DNA from: Sutcliffiella halmapala
GTDB taxonomy: Bacteria; Bacillota; Bacilli; Bacillales; Bacillaceae_I
Direction of reading: 5' to 3'
DNA length: 64,000 bases
NCBI RefSeq assembly: GCF_002019665.1
Contig: NZ_KV917375.1
Span: 3,981,445 to 4,045,444, forward strand
Translations under genes and position numbers: made by a program
The notes under the pieces: generated by a model
The model's input: only the letters and a program-made list of their open reading frames with translations
Database searches by the model: none
Told to the model about the DNA's origin: nothing
Shown: positions 44,395 to 52,553 of the stretch, in pieces
Numbering within the stretch: position 1 is the first letter of the stretch
Layout: each line of letters opens with the position of its first letter

Positions 44395-44764
44395 TCTATC
44401 AGTTCACCTCCTCTCTTTTCTCTATCATTCTATGAAAATATATTCAGAATGTGCGAGGAAAGGAAGGTACATTTCCTTCTCTATCGACCTTGAAGAGGGA
44501 AGCGCAGAGGTGGACACGGGGACAGAAAAGAATCCAATTTGGATTGATGCCAACACGAAAAAGAATAGCCGACGATTATATCGACTATTCTTTTTACAGT
44601 TATAGCTCAGTTAATGTATATATATTTTCTCTTCTTTTACCTAAGTGACTCAGCAAGCTTCAGAATTAAATTTCACTTTGTTCGATTTATTTTCTAATTC
44701 CAAAAAAGTGGATGGTCAAGAAACCTAGTGTCCCAACAAAGCCTAAATTTTCGTATGATTATCT
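44395..44764. other. Intergenic region
   Basis: This 370-nt gap has a relic GTGGACACGGGGACAG (44511-44526), a 15-nt palindrome AATCCAATTTGGATT (44531-44545) and a terminator (44558-44595). No gene found. Confidence 0.4.
44558..44595. terminator. Bidirectional terminator-like hairpin
   Basis: AAAAAGAATAG...CGA pairs with TCG...CTATTCTTTTT around TTATA, with T and A runs on both sides. No obvious gene ends here on the plus strand. Confidence 0.5.
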
Positions 44765-45391
44765 TTATAATTCTTTCTTACATTTTACAAGTGTAAATTT
44801 TATTGGAGGTTTATTTTTCATGTTCTTACTTTGCTCTTCAATTTCTGAAAACTCTACCAGTCCATATTTTCCAAACTCTTGTTTTATGGAGTTTGAATCA
44901 TAAAAAAACATTTTTACGCCTTCCATTATCTCGAAATAGTCTTTATCCAATTGTTTACCCTTACCAAACATTGGGGCTTCTTTTGAAACAGTTGTAAAAA
45001 TCATATATCCATTTGGCTTTAACTGATTATAACAATCTTTAATAAGCTTCTCTCTCTCACTATTATTCAATAAGTGAATAAGCGCATGGCAAAATATCCC
45101 GTCATAGAGTTTATTATCAAAAGGCATGTCAGTAACTGAACCATGAAAAATATTAATATCAAGCCCATTTTGCCTCGCCAAACCAATCGCAGTTTTTGAA
45201 ATCTCAATACCTGTAACATTTATTCCATTGTCCATAAAAACCTTTGCATTTCTACCATATCCAATACCTGGTACCAGTATGTCCTTCATATTCCTTTCAA
45301 GGAAAAAGTCCTTTGTCAGGATTGCGGAGTCTGTAGGCTCAAATCCCCACATCGTTTGTTTTTCTATAAAACTTGATTCCCAGAATTCCAC
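44765..45391 (-). CDS. Class I SAM-dependent methyltransferase
   Basis: 208-residue methyltransferase of the tellurite-resistance/thiopurine (TPMT-like) type. The SAM motif I is ILVPGIGYGRNAKVFMDNG near residue 37, motif II GIEISKTAIGLAR, followed by FHGSVTDMPF and the IFCHALIHLL segment near residue 105. The substrate is unknown. It begins with GTG after AAAGGAGA. The gene is isolated. Confidence 0.85.
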   Translation of the reverse strand: MEFWESSFIEKQTMWGFEPTDSAILTKDFFLERNMKDILVPGIGYGRNAKVFMDNGINVTGIEISKTAIGLARQNGLDINIFHGSVTDMPFDNKLYDGIFCHALIHLLNNSEREKLIKDCYNQLKPNGYMIFTTVSKEAPMFGKGKQLDKDYFEIMEGVKMFFYDSNSIKQEFGKYGLVEFSEIEEQSKNMKNKPPIKFTLVKCKKEL

Positions 45392-45522
45392 TATAGCTCT
45401 ATCTCCTTTATGTTTTTTAAATTGGGATGTTATGTTGTTTGAAGCTATTGTTTAAGTTTCAAGTAAAGACATCATACTTTTTAGAACTATAATTGGTATC
45501 TATCTATTTGTAAAATTTTTAA

Positions 45523-45669
45523 CTTACTTTTGGTTTTAATGTAACAATTCGATATCTGGTAAAAATCCCCTTTGGCCATCCACCATTAGACAATTACGAC
45601 GTTAAAGGTATTTATCAAGACAAGGACACCAACGAGATCATTAGAGAAATTCTTCTCTCTTGGTTATGA
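45523..45669 (+). pseudogene. Possible 3-prime remnant of a small gene
   Basis: A 48-codon plus-strand frame without a start contains KIPFGHPPLDNYDVKGIY followed by NEIIREILLSWL and a TGA. Its composition is protein-like rather than random intergenic sequence. I recognise no firm family, and it may be a decayed gene. Confidence 0.3.
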
Positions 45670-45675
45670 GAGAAA

Positions 45676-45715
45676 CGGTTCTTTTGCTCCCTACATGCAG
45701 GAAGCAAAAGAACCG
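45676..45715. terminator. Terminator of the DnaQ-BRCT gene
   Basis: A perfect 13-bp stem (CGGTTCTTTTGCT with AGCAAAAGAACCG) surrounds a 14-nt loop, 35 nt beyond the exonuclease stop. It lacks a long T run. Confidence 0.5.
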
Positions 45716-45749
45716 CTCACAACTGAATTTTCTCAGCATTCTCCAGCTA

Positions 45750-46664
45750 TCAGCCCAGCATTTTCAAAAAGTCTAGCTCACTAATAATCTCTATCTTATA
45801 TCCTTCTCGTATCATAGATTCTGCCTTTTTTAATTTACTGGACTTGTTGCGAGCAATTATGGCATGATCAAAATCACCTAAAATGATGTAGTTGGTTTCA
45901 TCGTTTATGCCGTTTTGGGGGATCGCACCTTTTGCTGCAATCATTTCCGCAGCCTGTTTTCGTGACAATACCTCCAGTTTCCCGGTGAACACTACTCTTT
46001 TTCCATAGAAAACATGATGTGTTTCTGCATGGTTATTGACTGCAATTTCATTTAGATCTAGGGATACGCCCCTTTTGTTACTGATTCGAGAGGTTTTGAA
46101 CGTCGTGTTAGTTAGTTGTCCTACGCTAATTCTTGTCTTTTCCAACAACGTCTGTTGATCCGGTATCTTGTATTCGTTCACCAAATTACTAAAGATATCC
46201 GCACAGGCTTTTGCATCCGCTAATGCATGGTGATGATCATCAAGCCGGATCTGAAAGTACTGACACATAGATTTTAGTGTGTGAGACGATAGCTCAGGGA
46301 GTAATTTTTTGGATAACTGGTAAGAACATAAAAGTTGTTTAGCCACCGGCGTAAGGCCATACCGCTTTAAATTATCTTTTAAGGCATAGCCATCAAATGG
46401 AAGATAGTGCGCCACCAGTAATTTATGTTCCAACTTACTTTTGACTTCATCATAAAACATATCAAAGGTAGGAGAATGAATGATATCTGCTTCTGTAATT
46501 CCATGAATAGCAACATTACGCGGATCAAACTCAACCTCCGGATTAATCAGCTGATAAATCGTATCTGTAATTCTACCATTTTCCACAAAAACGAAACCAA
46601 CCGAACAAATACTATAACGCTGCGCATTTGCAGTCTCAAAATCAAAAGCAACGAAATCTTTCAT
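45750..46664 (-). CDS. DnaQ-type 3-5 exonuclease with C-terminal BRCT domain
   Basis: 304-residue protein combining a DEDDh exonuclease (residues 1-165) and a BRCT domain (about 220-300). Exonuclease residues are visible: FDFETA (DxE), HYLPFDGYALKDNL and HHHALADAKACADIF. The BRCT domain begins VFYGKRVVFTGKLEVLSRKQAAEMI, with Gly and late hydrophobic ISELDFLKMLG, as in DNA ligase. Fusion of a PolIII-epsilon-like nuclease to BRCT is known in Firmicutes; it may trim DNA ends during repair. ATG 46664 follows GAGGAG. It precedes nothing else on its strand but is 25 nt downstream of a small membrane protein gene. Confidence 0.9.
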   Translation of the reverse strand: MKDFVAFDFETANAQRYSICSVGFVFVENGRITDTIYQLINPEVEFDPRNVAIHGITEADIIHSPTFDMFYDEVKSKLEHKLLVAHYLPFDGYALKDNLKRYGLTPVAKQLLCSYQLSKKLLPELSSHTLKSMCQYFQIRLDDHHHALADAKACADIFSNLVNEYKIPDQQTLLEKTRISVGQLTNTTFKTSRISNKRGVSLDLNEIAVNNHAETHHVFYGKRVVFTGKLEVLSRKQAAEMIAAKGAIPQNGINDETNYIILGDFDHAIIARNKSSKLKKAESMIREGYKIEIISELDFLKMLG

Positions 46665-46689
46665 TTTTGTTTCTCCTCCCCTTCTTTAG

Positions 46690-46935
46690 TTAAATAATAA
46701 GATCTCTATAAATATAGATAATTATAAATGTGACTAATAATATCGGGACCCATCCAAAGTCTATAAATATATTATTCGTTTGTTTATCATATTTTTTATA
46801 GCTTAAGAATTTTTCTATTGCAGAAAAAGTTATTCCTAGAAAGAAAAATAGCCCTACAGTGAAAAAGTTTAAAAATAATGCAGATAAAAGCAGTAAACTT
46901 AAAATAGAGTATCTTATTAATGGTAGTTTGAACAT
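46690..46935 (-). CDS. Small membrane protein, unknown
   Basis: 81-residue protein with helices at about 10-40 (two merged hydrophobic stretches) and 62-78 and a lysine-rich loop FLSYKKYDKQTN. GAGGAG precedes ATG 46935 by a rather long 13 nt. I recognise no family. It lies just upstream of the exonuclease gene on the same strand and may be co-transcribed with it. Confidence 0.45.
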   Translation of the reverse strand: MFKLPLIRYSILSLLLLSALFLNFFTVGLFFFLGITFSAIEKFLSYKKYDKQTNNIFIDFGWVPILLVTFIIIYIYRDLII

Positions 46936-47372
46936 TTAATTATGTGCTCCTCTGTAGAATATTTCAATATGCCTTTTTGGTATTTTTAACGCTCTCAGGC
47001 TTACTATGGACCAGCAAATGGAATAATTTGATGGACAATACAAATTATCGTGACCGTTAATTTGAAGACAAGCTCACAAAAGAAGAGCGGCTCATAATTC
47101 CACTCTTCTTTTTTTCATTTATAACTTTTATACACAAGGTGTGGAGGGCACTAAGTTCATATTCCATACGAAAATAGTACGATAATTCAAAAAATTTGAA
47201 CGATAACAAAATTACTAAAACCGATTTTTTTGGTCATATATTCGTGGACGAGGTACCTTCCGTCCACATTTTGTGTTGTTTAACTGTATCTTTATATTAA
47301 AAAAGCTGTACAAAGAATTAAGTTTCAAGCAGCCTTTACATATTGTAAAAGTTAAATAGTGTTCATTTACTC
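46936..47372. other. Intergenic region with two hairpins
   Basis: This 437-nt gap holds a terminator (47078-47112) and a second hairpin, GTGGACG...CGTCCAC (47244-47267), followed by a T-rich stretch on the plus strand. I could not see a coding region. Confidence 0.4.
47078..47112. terminator. Bidirectional terminator
   Basis: AAAAGAAGAG and CTCTTCTTTT pair around a 15-nt loop with an inner GG/CC pair, followed by a T run. It matches no adjacent gene end exactly. Confidence 0.55.
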
Positions 47373-48218
47373 TCAATAATTATTTTTCTTTAAATAATTT
47401 CGAATCACGTCTTGGTTCTGGTGCCACCAAAGAATAGGAACCTCACCTAATTTTGTAAAGCCCAACTTTTGAGCAAGGGCATTAGAAGCATCATTCCCTG
47501 CATCACAATCCCAATATGGTATTAGATCTAATTCTCTACTTTTCCTAATAAACGTAGAACAAACTATTGTAGCTAAACCTAATTCTCGGTATTCATCCAT
47601 TGTAATTATATCTGGAGCGATATAACCATTACCGATATAAAAAGTATTACATACACTGGCAAACTCATCATTATTGACTAAACAAATTCCAAATGCTTTA
47701 TTTAGATAATTCTCAGCACTGTCCCATAGATTAGAATACGAATGATCAACTTGTTCCATATATTTATTAAACAAATACTCATCTATATTCTTAAGTACAA
47801 ATCCATCAGGAATCTTTTCCGTGTGAACAATTCGGTTTTCTTCTAAAATGTAATGATTTCTTTTTAATTCTACGACATTTCCCTCAAGCGCTGGTTTTAA
47901 GATACTCACCCACTCTTTGGAAGACATATATAAGTCAAAGAAATTCGCATGATTGGATTGCTCTTTTAAATAGGAAATTAGTGGTTGATTAAATTGTGTA
48001 TCTGAGATTTCTCCAAAAACATAGTAACAGCCGCCCTTATTTACCACTAAGCCGGCAGTTGGACTAGTTAAATTATTGACGAATATTTTTCCTTGTTGTT
48101 TTTGTTCAATAACAGCATATACAAAAACATTATGTATACCTTCTAAACCCTCGATAAGGTGTAATACCTCACCATACTGGTGCGTATTTATTTCATAAAA
48201 ACTATTGGTTTTCACCAT
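47373..48218 (-). CDS. GNAT-family N-acetyltransferase
   Basis: 281-residue acetyltransferase of the larger GNAT subfamily with a long N-terminal domain. The CoA-binding half is at about 160-260: CNTFYIGNGYIAPDIITMDEYRELGLATIVCSTFI contains the A-motif-like RELGLAT segment, followed by NDASNALAQKLGFTKLGE. Substrate unknown. ATG 48218 follows GGGGATA. A dispersed repeat begins 66 nt upstream of its start codon, the same distance as for the PhnB-like gene. Confidence 0.8.
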   Translation of the reverse strand: MVKTNSFYEINTHQYGEVLHLIEGLEGIHNVFVYAVIEQKQQGKIFVNNLTSPTAGLVVNKGGCYYVFGEISDTQFNQPLISYLKEQSNHANFFDLYMSSKEWVSILKPALEGNVVELKRNHYILEENRIVHTEKIPDGFVLKNIDEYLFNKYMEQVDHSYSNLWDSAENYLNKAFGICLVNNDEFASVCNTFYIGNGYIAPDIITMDEYRELGLATIVCSTFIRKSRELDLIPYWDCDAGNDASNALAQKLGFTKLGEVPILWWHQNQDVIRNYLKKNNY

Positions 48219-48283
48219 TTTTATCCCCTCTTTTAAACCAATTCTATTGCCTTCTTAATATTGATTATTTGCTCATTAGTATT

Positions 48284-48352
48284 AACTTCAACATAAAAAG
48301 CGTTAATCCTTTATAGAATAACACCACCTCTTAGTAAAATAATCCAACTATT
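48284..48352. repeat. Dispersed repeat copy B
   Basis: Begins AACTTCAACATAAAAAGCG, matching 42898 base for base over the first 28 nt and then with scattered differences. It lies 66 nt upstream of the GNAT start codon. Confidence 0.65.
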
Positions 48353-48516
48353 ATTGTTGTTTTTTGGGAAATCTATAAGTCTACTGAATTAATAATTCCG
48401 TAATATACCAGATCTTCGTATCGATTATCTTTTCTCACATGATCCATTAATATCCTTCTTGTTTCATGAAGAGACCTCCATTAGAACATCCTAGTTTCTG
48501 TACTTCGATAGAAAAA

Positions 48517-48546
48517 GTGCGATAGTCTTTATCTAGGCTATCGCAC
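48517..48546. terminator. Hairpin, probable terminator
   Basis: GTGCGATAG pairs with CTATCGCAC around a 12-nt loop, with a pyrimidine-rich flank on the plus strand and an A-rich flank upstream. Confidence 0.5.
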
Positions 48547-48955
48547 TCTCTATTTCAATATAACTAAAAAAAACTAGAATTTATAATCCCCAATAATCTA
48601 TTTGTACCATTTTATTTTATTACTGAAAAATCTCTTTTTAAGAACCTGACATATAGCAACTCGATTTTCTCAATAAACTTATATATCTGATCATAAACAC
48701 CTATTTTTTTTATAACTTCCATATCCTTTATTTCATAAATAAATATTCTAAATGTACCTTTTTCTTTTTTACATATCTTCTTGTTTTTTTGAAGTCCCCT
48801 TAGCAAGTTCTCTATTTAAATATTGAAAAGCATTCTAGCTAGAGGGAATGTTTAATACCAAAAAGTTCGTAATGAAGAATAAAAAAAGAGTTTTTTCATA
48901 TTCTGTATATTTTTCGATTGAACTGATAATCCTTAAATTTGAGGTGATATATTAA

Positions 48956-49555
48956 ATGGAATATTTTATTATTGTAATACTACTTGGACTACTAATTTTT
49001 CTATTGAAAAATCGACGTAGTTTAAGAGAAGAGGAGTACTATAGACAGATTATTGTTAAAGATGAGTTTAAAAGAACGATTGCTTTGGGGCTCTATCAGA
49101 GATTTTGCAAAGAAGTTGAAGAGAAAAAATATTCTTCCACGTTTTTAAAAAATAATCCCTTAGAATTTGAACATTTCATAGCTGATGTATTTAAACATAA
49201 GTACGGACTTGAAGCATTTGTAACCAAGAGTTCTGGTGACTTTGGAGTAGATATTGAACATGGCATTGGGGAAGACAAGGTGTTAGGTCAAGTGAAGTGT
49301 TATCGAGAAGATATGGGCTATGAAACAATTGCAATTCTTCATTCCAATATGGTCAAACAAAATGTATCTAAGGGCTATGTCGTTTCAACTGCTGGATTCA
49401 ACGAAAATGCTCGCTCCTATGCTGAAGGCTTAGACATTGATTTAATTAATGGAATGGATTTAGTTGAAATGTGGATTAACCATAAGAGTCCTATCGTCAA
49501 AACTATTGAGTATCAACCTTTCATAAATGATAAGTCAGATACTATTAACATGTAA
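48956..49555 (+). CDS. Membrane-anchored Mrr-type restriction endonuclease-like protein
   Basis: 199-residue protein. A single helix (about residues 2-18) is followed by a charged linker and a PD-(D/E)xK nuclease domain of the Mrr_cat type. It contains EFEHFIADVFKHKYG, the metal Asp in SGDFGVDIEHG, and the QxK core LGQVKCY near residue 118, then a helix-strand segment GYVVSTAGFNENARSYAEGLDIDLINGMDLVEMW. No methylase or other restriction gene is adjacent. The membrane anchor suggests degradation of incoming DNA at the cell surface side, though topology is inferred. ATG 48956 follows GAGGTGA. Confidence 0.85.
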   Translation: MEYFIIVILLGLLIFLLKNRRSLREEEYYRQIIVKDEFKRTIALGLYQRFCKEVEEKKYSSTFLKNNPLEFEHFIADVFKHKYGLEAFVTKSSGDFGVDIEHGIGEDKVLGQVKCYREDMGYETIAILHSNMVKQNVSKGYVVSTAGFNENARSYAEGLDIDLINGMDLVEMWINHKSPIVKTIEYQPFINDKSDTINM

Positions 49556-50228
49556 TTATAGGAGGATCGTGGGGGAATTGATTACTTCTTCTGTCCCTTG
49601 TTTGAATTCCTAATATGTACATAGAGACTGGACTTGAATCAGAAAGATAGACCTTATAAATAAATGGTCCTAAATCTTTTTTTCTATAGAAAAAGGAAAA
49701 TACATTTGGGTCTATTTTATTTATACTCCAGTCTCTTTCTTTTTTCCAAAAACCAAGAAACGTATAAAATCTCTATTTTTTTGAAAAAAGCACTAATCTA
49801 GAGATAATTAATTAATTATAATTATCCAGTTGGTTTATAAATAGAAATAACTTATATTTTCACATGTCTAAAGTTATATTCTATTGTCATATGCCTTTTT
49901 TACACCATCTCAAAAATGAAAGTACCATGAAGATAGTTAAAATGAGGCACGAAGCATCGAAAAAAATGAACCAGAAGTGAAGCCAAATGATTCTCGGGAC
50001 TTGTCCCTAAAAAAATTTGAACAAACGGAATGAAAAAACTAGGTGGAAAATAATTGGGTGAATGTAGGACAAGTATAAGATCTGTTACAGATAGCTCCAC
50101 CATTTATATGATGAAACAAAAGTCGCTTGTCCATCTAGTTCGAGGATTAATTCTTGAAGTAAAAGAATTTACTTTCGTCTGAAAATTTCTAGGTCTCGGT
50201 AACAGCTGTAGACCCTTCCTTAGTTTTG
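49556..50228. other. Long intergenic region with structured elements
   Basis: This 673-nt region contains an inverted-repeat element (49623-49736). A non-coding stretch (about 49880-50215) includes CTGTTAC/GTAACAG segments that could pair (50080s with 50199-50205). No convincing gene was found; the 67-codon minus frame at 49900-50103 is rejected. Confidence 0.35.
49623..49736. repeat. 114-bp element with 10-bp inverted termini
   Basis: AGAGACTGGA (49623-49632) and TCCAGTCTCT (49727-49736) are perfect inverted repeats. Inside, ATAGACC and GGGTCTAT can also pair. It is MITE-like, or a long-stem RNA. Confidence 0.5.
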
Positions 50229-50504
50229 CTACTTTACATACCTTGCAATGTCTCGTTCATTCTTTACAGCTTTTTGCCATATAAAATCTTGGTCACTCTC
50301 TAAAGACTTTAGCGTTTCTGCCATTTCCTTATGTGCATGCTCGTTATCACGCTTCATTTCCATTTGATCTTTTTTCATTTCTCCTAGATCTCTCTTCATT
50401 TCCATTTGATCTCTTTTCATTTCATCTTGATCAGCCTTCATGTTACCTACCATTTGAATTAATTGTGATATCATGCCCTCTAATTTATTAAATCGCTCTT
50501 CCAT
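50229..50504 (-). CDS. Heptad-repeat coiled-coil protein
   Basis: 91-residue protein dominated by a coiled coil. Seven-residue units with the pattern MKRDQME, MKRDLGE, MKKDQME and MKRDNEH repeat in tandem near residues 28-55, and the DNA shows the matching 21-bp repeat. The rest is an amphipathic helix start (RFNKLEGMISQLIQMVGN) and end (SDQDFIW-like and NERDIARYV). Similar short proteins in Bacillus are described only as hypothetical. A good site precedes the start. Function may be oligomer scaffolding. Confidence 0.6.
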   Translation of the reverse strand: MEERFNKLEGMISQLIQMVGNMKADQDEMKRDQMEMKRDLGEMKKDQMEMKRDNEHAHKEMAETLKSLESDQDFIWQKAVKNERDIARYVK

Positions 50505-50636
50505 TATCGATTCACCTCCTTCATTTATATTATAATGTAGAAAATAATCGATGAAAAGGGGCTCATTAAAAAAGCCCTCATTCCCACATGTAATTGGGAA
50601 CGAAAGCTTTTTCTTATAGAGAATCCGAAAGCAAAA

Positions 50637-50819
50637 TCAATTCATCCCTCCCCATTCTCCTTGGTTCTTGGATGCTTTTTCTTCTTTTGCCTTCTCTTTA
50701 TGCGCTTGATTAGCAGCTGCACTGCCTAATTCCTTAGAAAATTCTGTATCAGTCTTACTTGAGTCAAATCCTTTTTTGTTCTTTTGATCTGGACCAGTTT
50801 TGCCATTTCTTTTAGCCAT
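50637..50819 (-). CDS. Small hydrophilic protein, possible SASP-like spore protein
   Basis: 60-residue, Lys/Asn/Gly-rich, no hydrophobic core. The segment TEFSKELGSAAANQAHKEKAK resembles the TEF(A/S)xE germination-protease site of gamma-type small acid-soluble spore proteins, but only one copy is present and the rest does not match SspE. ATG 50819 follows AAAGGAGTGA. It may be a minor SASP, or another small spore or stress protein. Confidence 0.5.
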   Translation of the reverse strand: MAKRNGKTGPDQKNKKGFDSSKTDTEFSKELGSAAANQAHKEKAKEEKASKNQGEWGGMN

Positions 50820-51253
50820 GGTTATCACTCCTTTTCAATTTTAGTATGAAAATTGTAAGGGAAAATATACATAATGACTTTTTTTATTTGTTATTCAAAA
50901 TTGCTTTAGCATAGTTACTCAAATTCTAAGGTCACGCTTGTTCCAGCTCCAGAAATACTTTCAAAGAAATGGATGATAACAAACTTAGGAAGCAGTGAGA
51001 ACTGCCCCCTCTGCTTATTCCCCCCCCACAGTTCGAAGGAAGCAGGAAGATAGGTTCATTTATTAATTTTTACAAAATTTTAACTTGTGAAAAAAATTAT
51101 ATGTACTATCATTTCAAGTAGATACATATTTCCATTATTACTTCGACGACGAAAACTGCATTTCCATGCCCTTTTGACTTTTGAAACTATTAAACTCTCA
51201 TTCCAAGCGATGAGAGTTTGATATAAAAAAATTATAGTAGGAGGCATTTTTCT
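50820..51253. other. Intergenic region upstream of the secreted nuclease
   Basis: This 434-nt AT-rich region has no recognised gene; it contains a run of C (51020-51029) and the stem-loop at 51192-51219. The nuclease promoter must lie here. Confidence 0.35.
51192..51219 (+). promoter_or_regulatory. Stem-loop in the leader of the secreted nuclease gene
   Basis: A perfect 10-bp stem AAACTCTCAT/ATGAGAGTTT with 8-nt loop lies 34 nt ahead of the nuclease start and 20 nt before its ribosome binding site. No T run follows, so it is not a typical terminator; an RNA-structure or operator role is possible. Confidence 0.4.
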
Positions 51254-51889
51254 ATGCTGAAGAAGAAAGCATTGTTGGTTTTTTTTACGTTGGTGTTATC
51301 GTTTTCTGTTTTTCATTTTGACTTACAATCAGCCTCGGCACTTCCCCCTGGAACACCTTCCAAGGCCGAAGCCCAATCTCAATTGAACTCACTGACTGTG
51401 AAAGCCGAAGATCCCATGACCGGCTACTCTCGGGATCACTTCCCACACTGGATTACCCAAGGAGGCGGCTGCGACACCCGCCAGATTGTACTTCAACGCG
51501 ATGCCGACTACTATACTGGAAACTGCCCTACCACTAGCGGAAAGTGGTACAGTTACTTTGATGGCGTCATTGTGTACTCACCATCCGAAATTGATATTGA
51601 TCACATTGTTCCCTTGGCTGAGGCTTGGCGTTCCGGTGCCAGCAGTTGGACAACAGAAAAGCGTCGCAGTTTCGCCAATGATTTAAGTGGCCCACAGCTG
51701 ATAGCTGTAACAGCCAGCGTTAATCGCTCCAAAGGAGACCAGGATCCTTCCACATGGCAACCACCACGTGCAGGTGCACGATGCGCTTATGCAAAATGGT
51801 GGATTAACACGAAGTATCGTTGGGACCTACATCTTCAGTCATCGGAAAAATCATCTTTGCAAACTATGCTAAACGGCTGCGCTTACTAA
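51254..51889 (+). CDS. Secreted HNH-family nuclease (GmrSD C-terminal-like, DUF1524)
   Basis: 211-residue secreted protein. The signal peptide spans about residues 1-30 (KKKALLVFFTLVLSFSVFHF...SASA). The HNH core reads EIDIDHIVPLAEAWRSGAS near residue 114, with the metal-binding Asp-His, and later PQLIAVTASVNRSKGDQDPSTWQPP with the second Asn and a conserved Trp/Pro. RAGARCAYAKWWINTKYRWDL closes the fold. Secreted HNH proteins of this kind are known from actinomycetes and Bacillus and probably degrade extracellular DNA. The sequence is visibly GC-richer than its neighbours, which fits transfer. Strong AGGAGG site. Confidence 0.85.
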   Translation: MLKKKALLVFFTLVLSFSVFHFDLQSASALPPGTPSKAEAQSQLNSLTVKAEDPMTGYSRDHFPHWITQGGGCDTRQIVLQRDADYYTGNCPTTSGKWYSYFDGVIVYSPSEIDIDHIVPLAEAWRSGASSWTTEKRRSFANDLSGPQLIAVTASVNRSKGDQDPSTWQPPRAGARCAYAKWWINTKYRWDLHLQSSEKSSLQTMLNGCAY

Positions 51890-51962
51890 ATTCGTATATT
51901 TGTCTACAAGCACAGATGCTAGTACCTGTTGCTTCATTCAACCATAGAAAGGAGTCATTCGT

Positions 51963-52205
51963 ATGGAAAGGAAATCATCTATCTTTACCGCAAGCCACGG
52001 AGTCATGACAGCTGAGGTTGGTGTCATTAGCGGAGAGCTCGAACTAAACACCACCTGCGATGAAGACGGGGTCCTCTCACTTGCTATCACCTATGTCGGC
52101 GCCGAAGAGTGGTACACCCTCCCTGGGGAAGACTACCGTCTGCACGATTTGCGTGACCACGAGGTTGTCCACCGCATGCTTGTTAAAGTGTTAGAACGAA
52201 ATTGA
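51963..52205 (+). CDS. Small conserved protein linked to the nuclease, unknown
   Basis: 80-residue acidic protein with no signal peptide, containing VISGELELNTTCDEDGVLSLAITYVGAEEWYTLPGEDYRL. It follows the nuclease by 73 nt with its own AAAGGAG site 8 nt from ATG 51963 and has the same GC-richer composition. It could be an immunity or accessory protein for the nuclease, by analogy with toxin-immunity pairs, but no homologous family is recognised. Confidence 0.6.
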   Translation: MERKSSIFTASHGVMTAEVGVISGELELNTTCDEDGVLSLAITYVGAEEWYTLPGEDYRLHDLRDHEVVHRMLVKVLERN

Positions 52206-52210
52206 AAGAA

Positions 52211-52241
52211 GTGGGTCGAAGGGACAGACACTTCGACCCAC
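52211..52241. terminator. Hairpin after the nuclease-linked gene
   Basis: A perfect 11-bp stem GTGGGTCGAAG/CTTCGACCCAC surrounds the loop GGACAGACA, 6 nt after the stop codon. The loop recalls the GGACAGGCAC repeat relics. No long T run follows. Confidence 0.5.
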
Positions 52242-52292
52242 TAGATATTTATTTTCTGTTTCCCTTCCTCTAAACCACTCTCAAAAAATTCT

Positions 52293-52490
52293 TCAAGTTT
52301 TATTAAACCACCACACCAAAAGCATGATAGTCGTTATCCCCCAAGCTGTGGTTCCCACTATCCACCAGATGGTAAATTGAGTAGTACTTTTCTTACTTTC
52401 AACAATTCTTTTTATTAAAGAGAGAACAACAAAACCGATTAAAAAAGCTTTGGCTACACAAGCAACCAGAGCTTTTTTTGCAAATAGCAT
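52293..52490 (-). CDS. Small two-helix membrane protein, unknown
   Basis: 65-residue protein with hydrophobic stretches at about 8-25 and 40-62 joined by a short basic loop (KRIVESKKS). ATG 52490 has a weak AAGGA about 12 nt upstream. No family is recognised. It may be real because the hydrophobic pattern is regular and no other gene covers the region. Confidence 0.4.
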   Translation of the reverse strand: MLFAKKALVACVAKAFLIGFVVLSLIKRIVESKKSTTQFTIWWIVGTTAWGITTIMLLVWWFNKT

Positions 52491-52553
52491 CGATGTTTCA
52501 ATTCCTTAATAAGGGTAGTGGAAGACTTTCAATCTTGATAACTCGTTGTTCTT

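Larger units (their letters stand above)
45392..45749. other. Intergenic region with gene remnant and terminator
   Basis: This 358-nt gap contains a possible protein fragment (45523-45669, plus strand) and the exonuclease terminator (45676-45715). Confidence 0.35.
48219..48955. other. Long intergenic region
   Basis: This 737-nt stretch contains repeat copy B (48284-48352), a terminator-like hairpin (48517-48546) and a weak 64-codon frame at 48612-48806 on the minus strand without clear features. I accept no gene here. Confidence 0.35.

Noticed and set aside
45750-46664. DnaQ-BRCT fusion as a novelty
   Set aside because: Exonuclease-BRCT fusions are known in Firmicutes, and both domains look ordinary here.
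48612-48806. 64-codon minus-strand frame in the long gap after the GNAT gene
   Set aside because: Lys/Ile-rich AT-biased content, no domain, and no clear ribosome binding site checked in its favour; probably chance.
49900-50103. 67-codon minus-strand frame
   Set aside because: Composition unlike a protein (Phe/His/Pro rich without helices), and the DNA looks like a structured non-coding region.
50285-50460. 21-bp periodic DNA that could be mistaken for a CRISPR or direct-repeat array
   Set aside because: The repeat is the coding sequence of heptads in the coiled-coil protein; there are no spacers.
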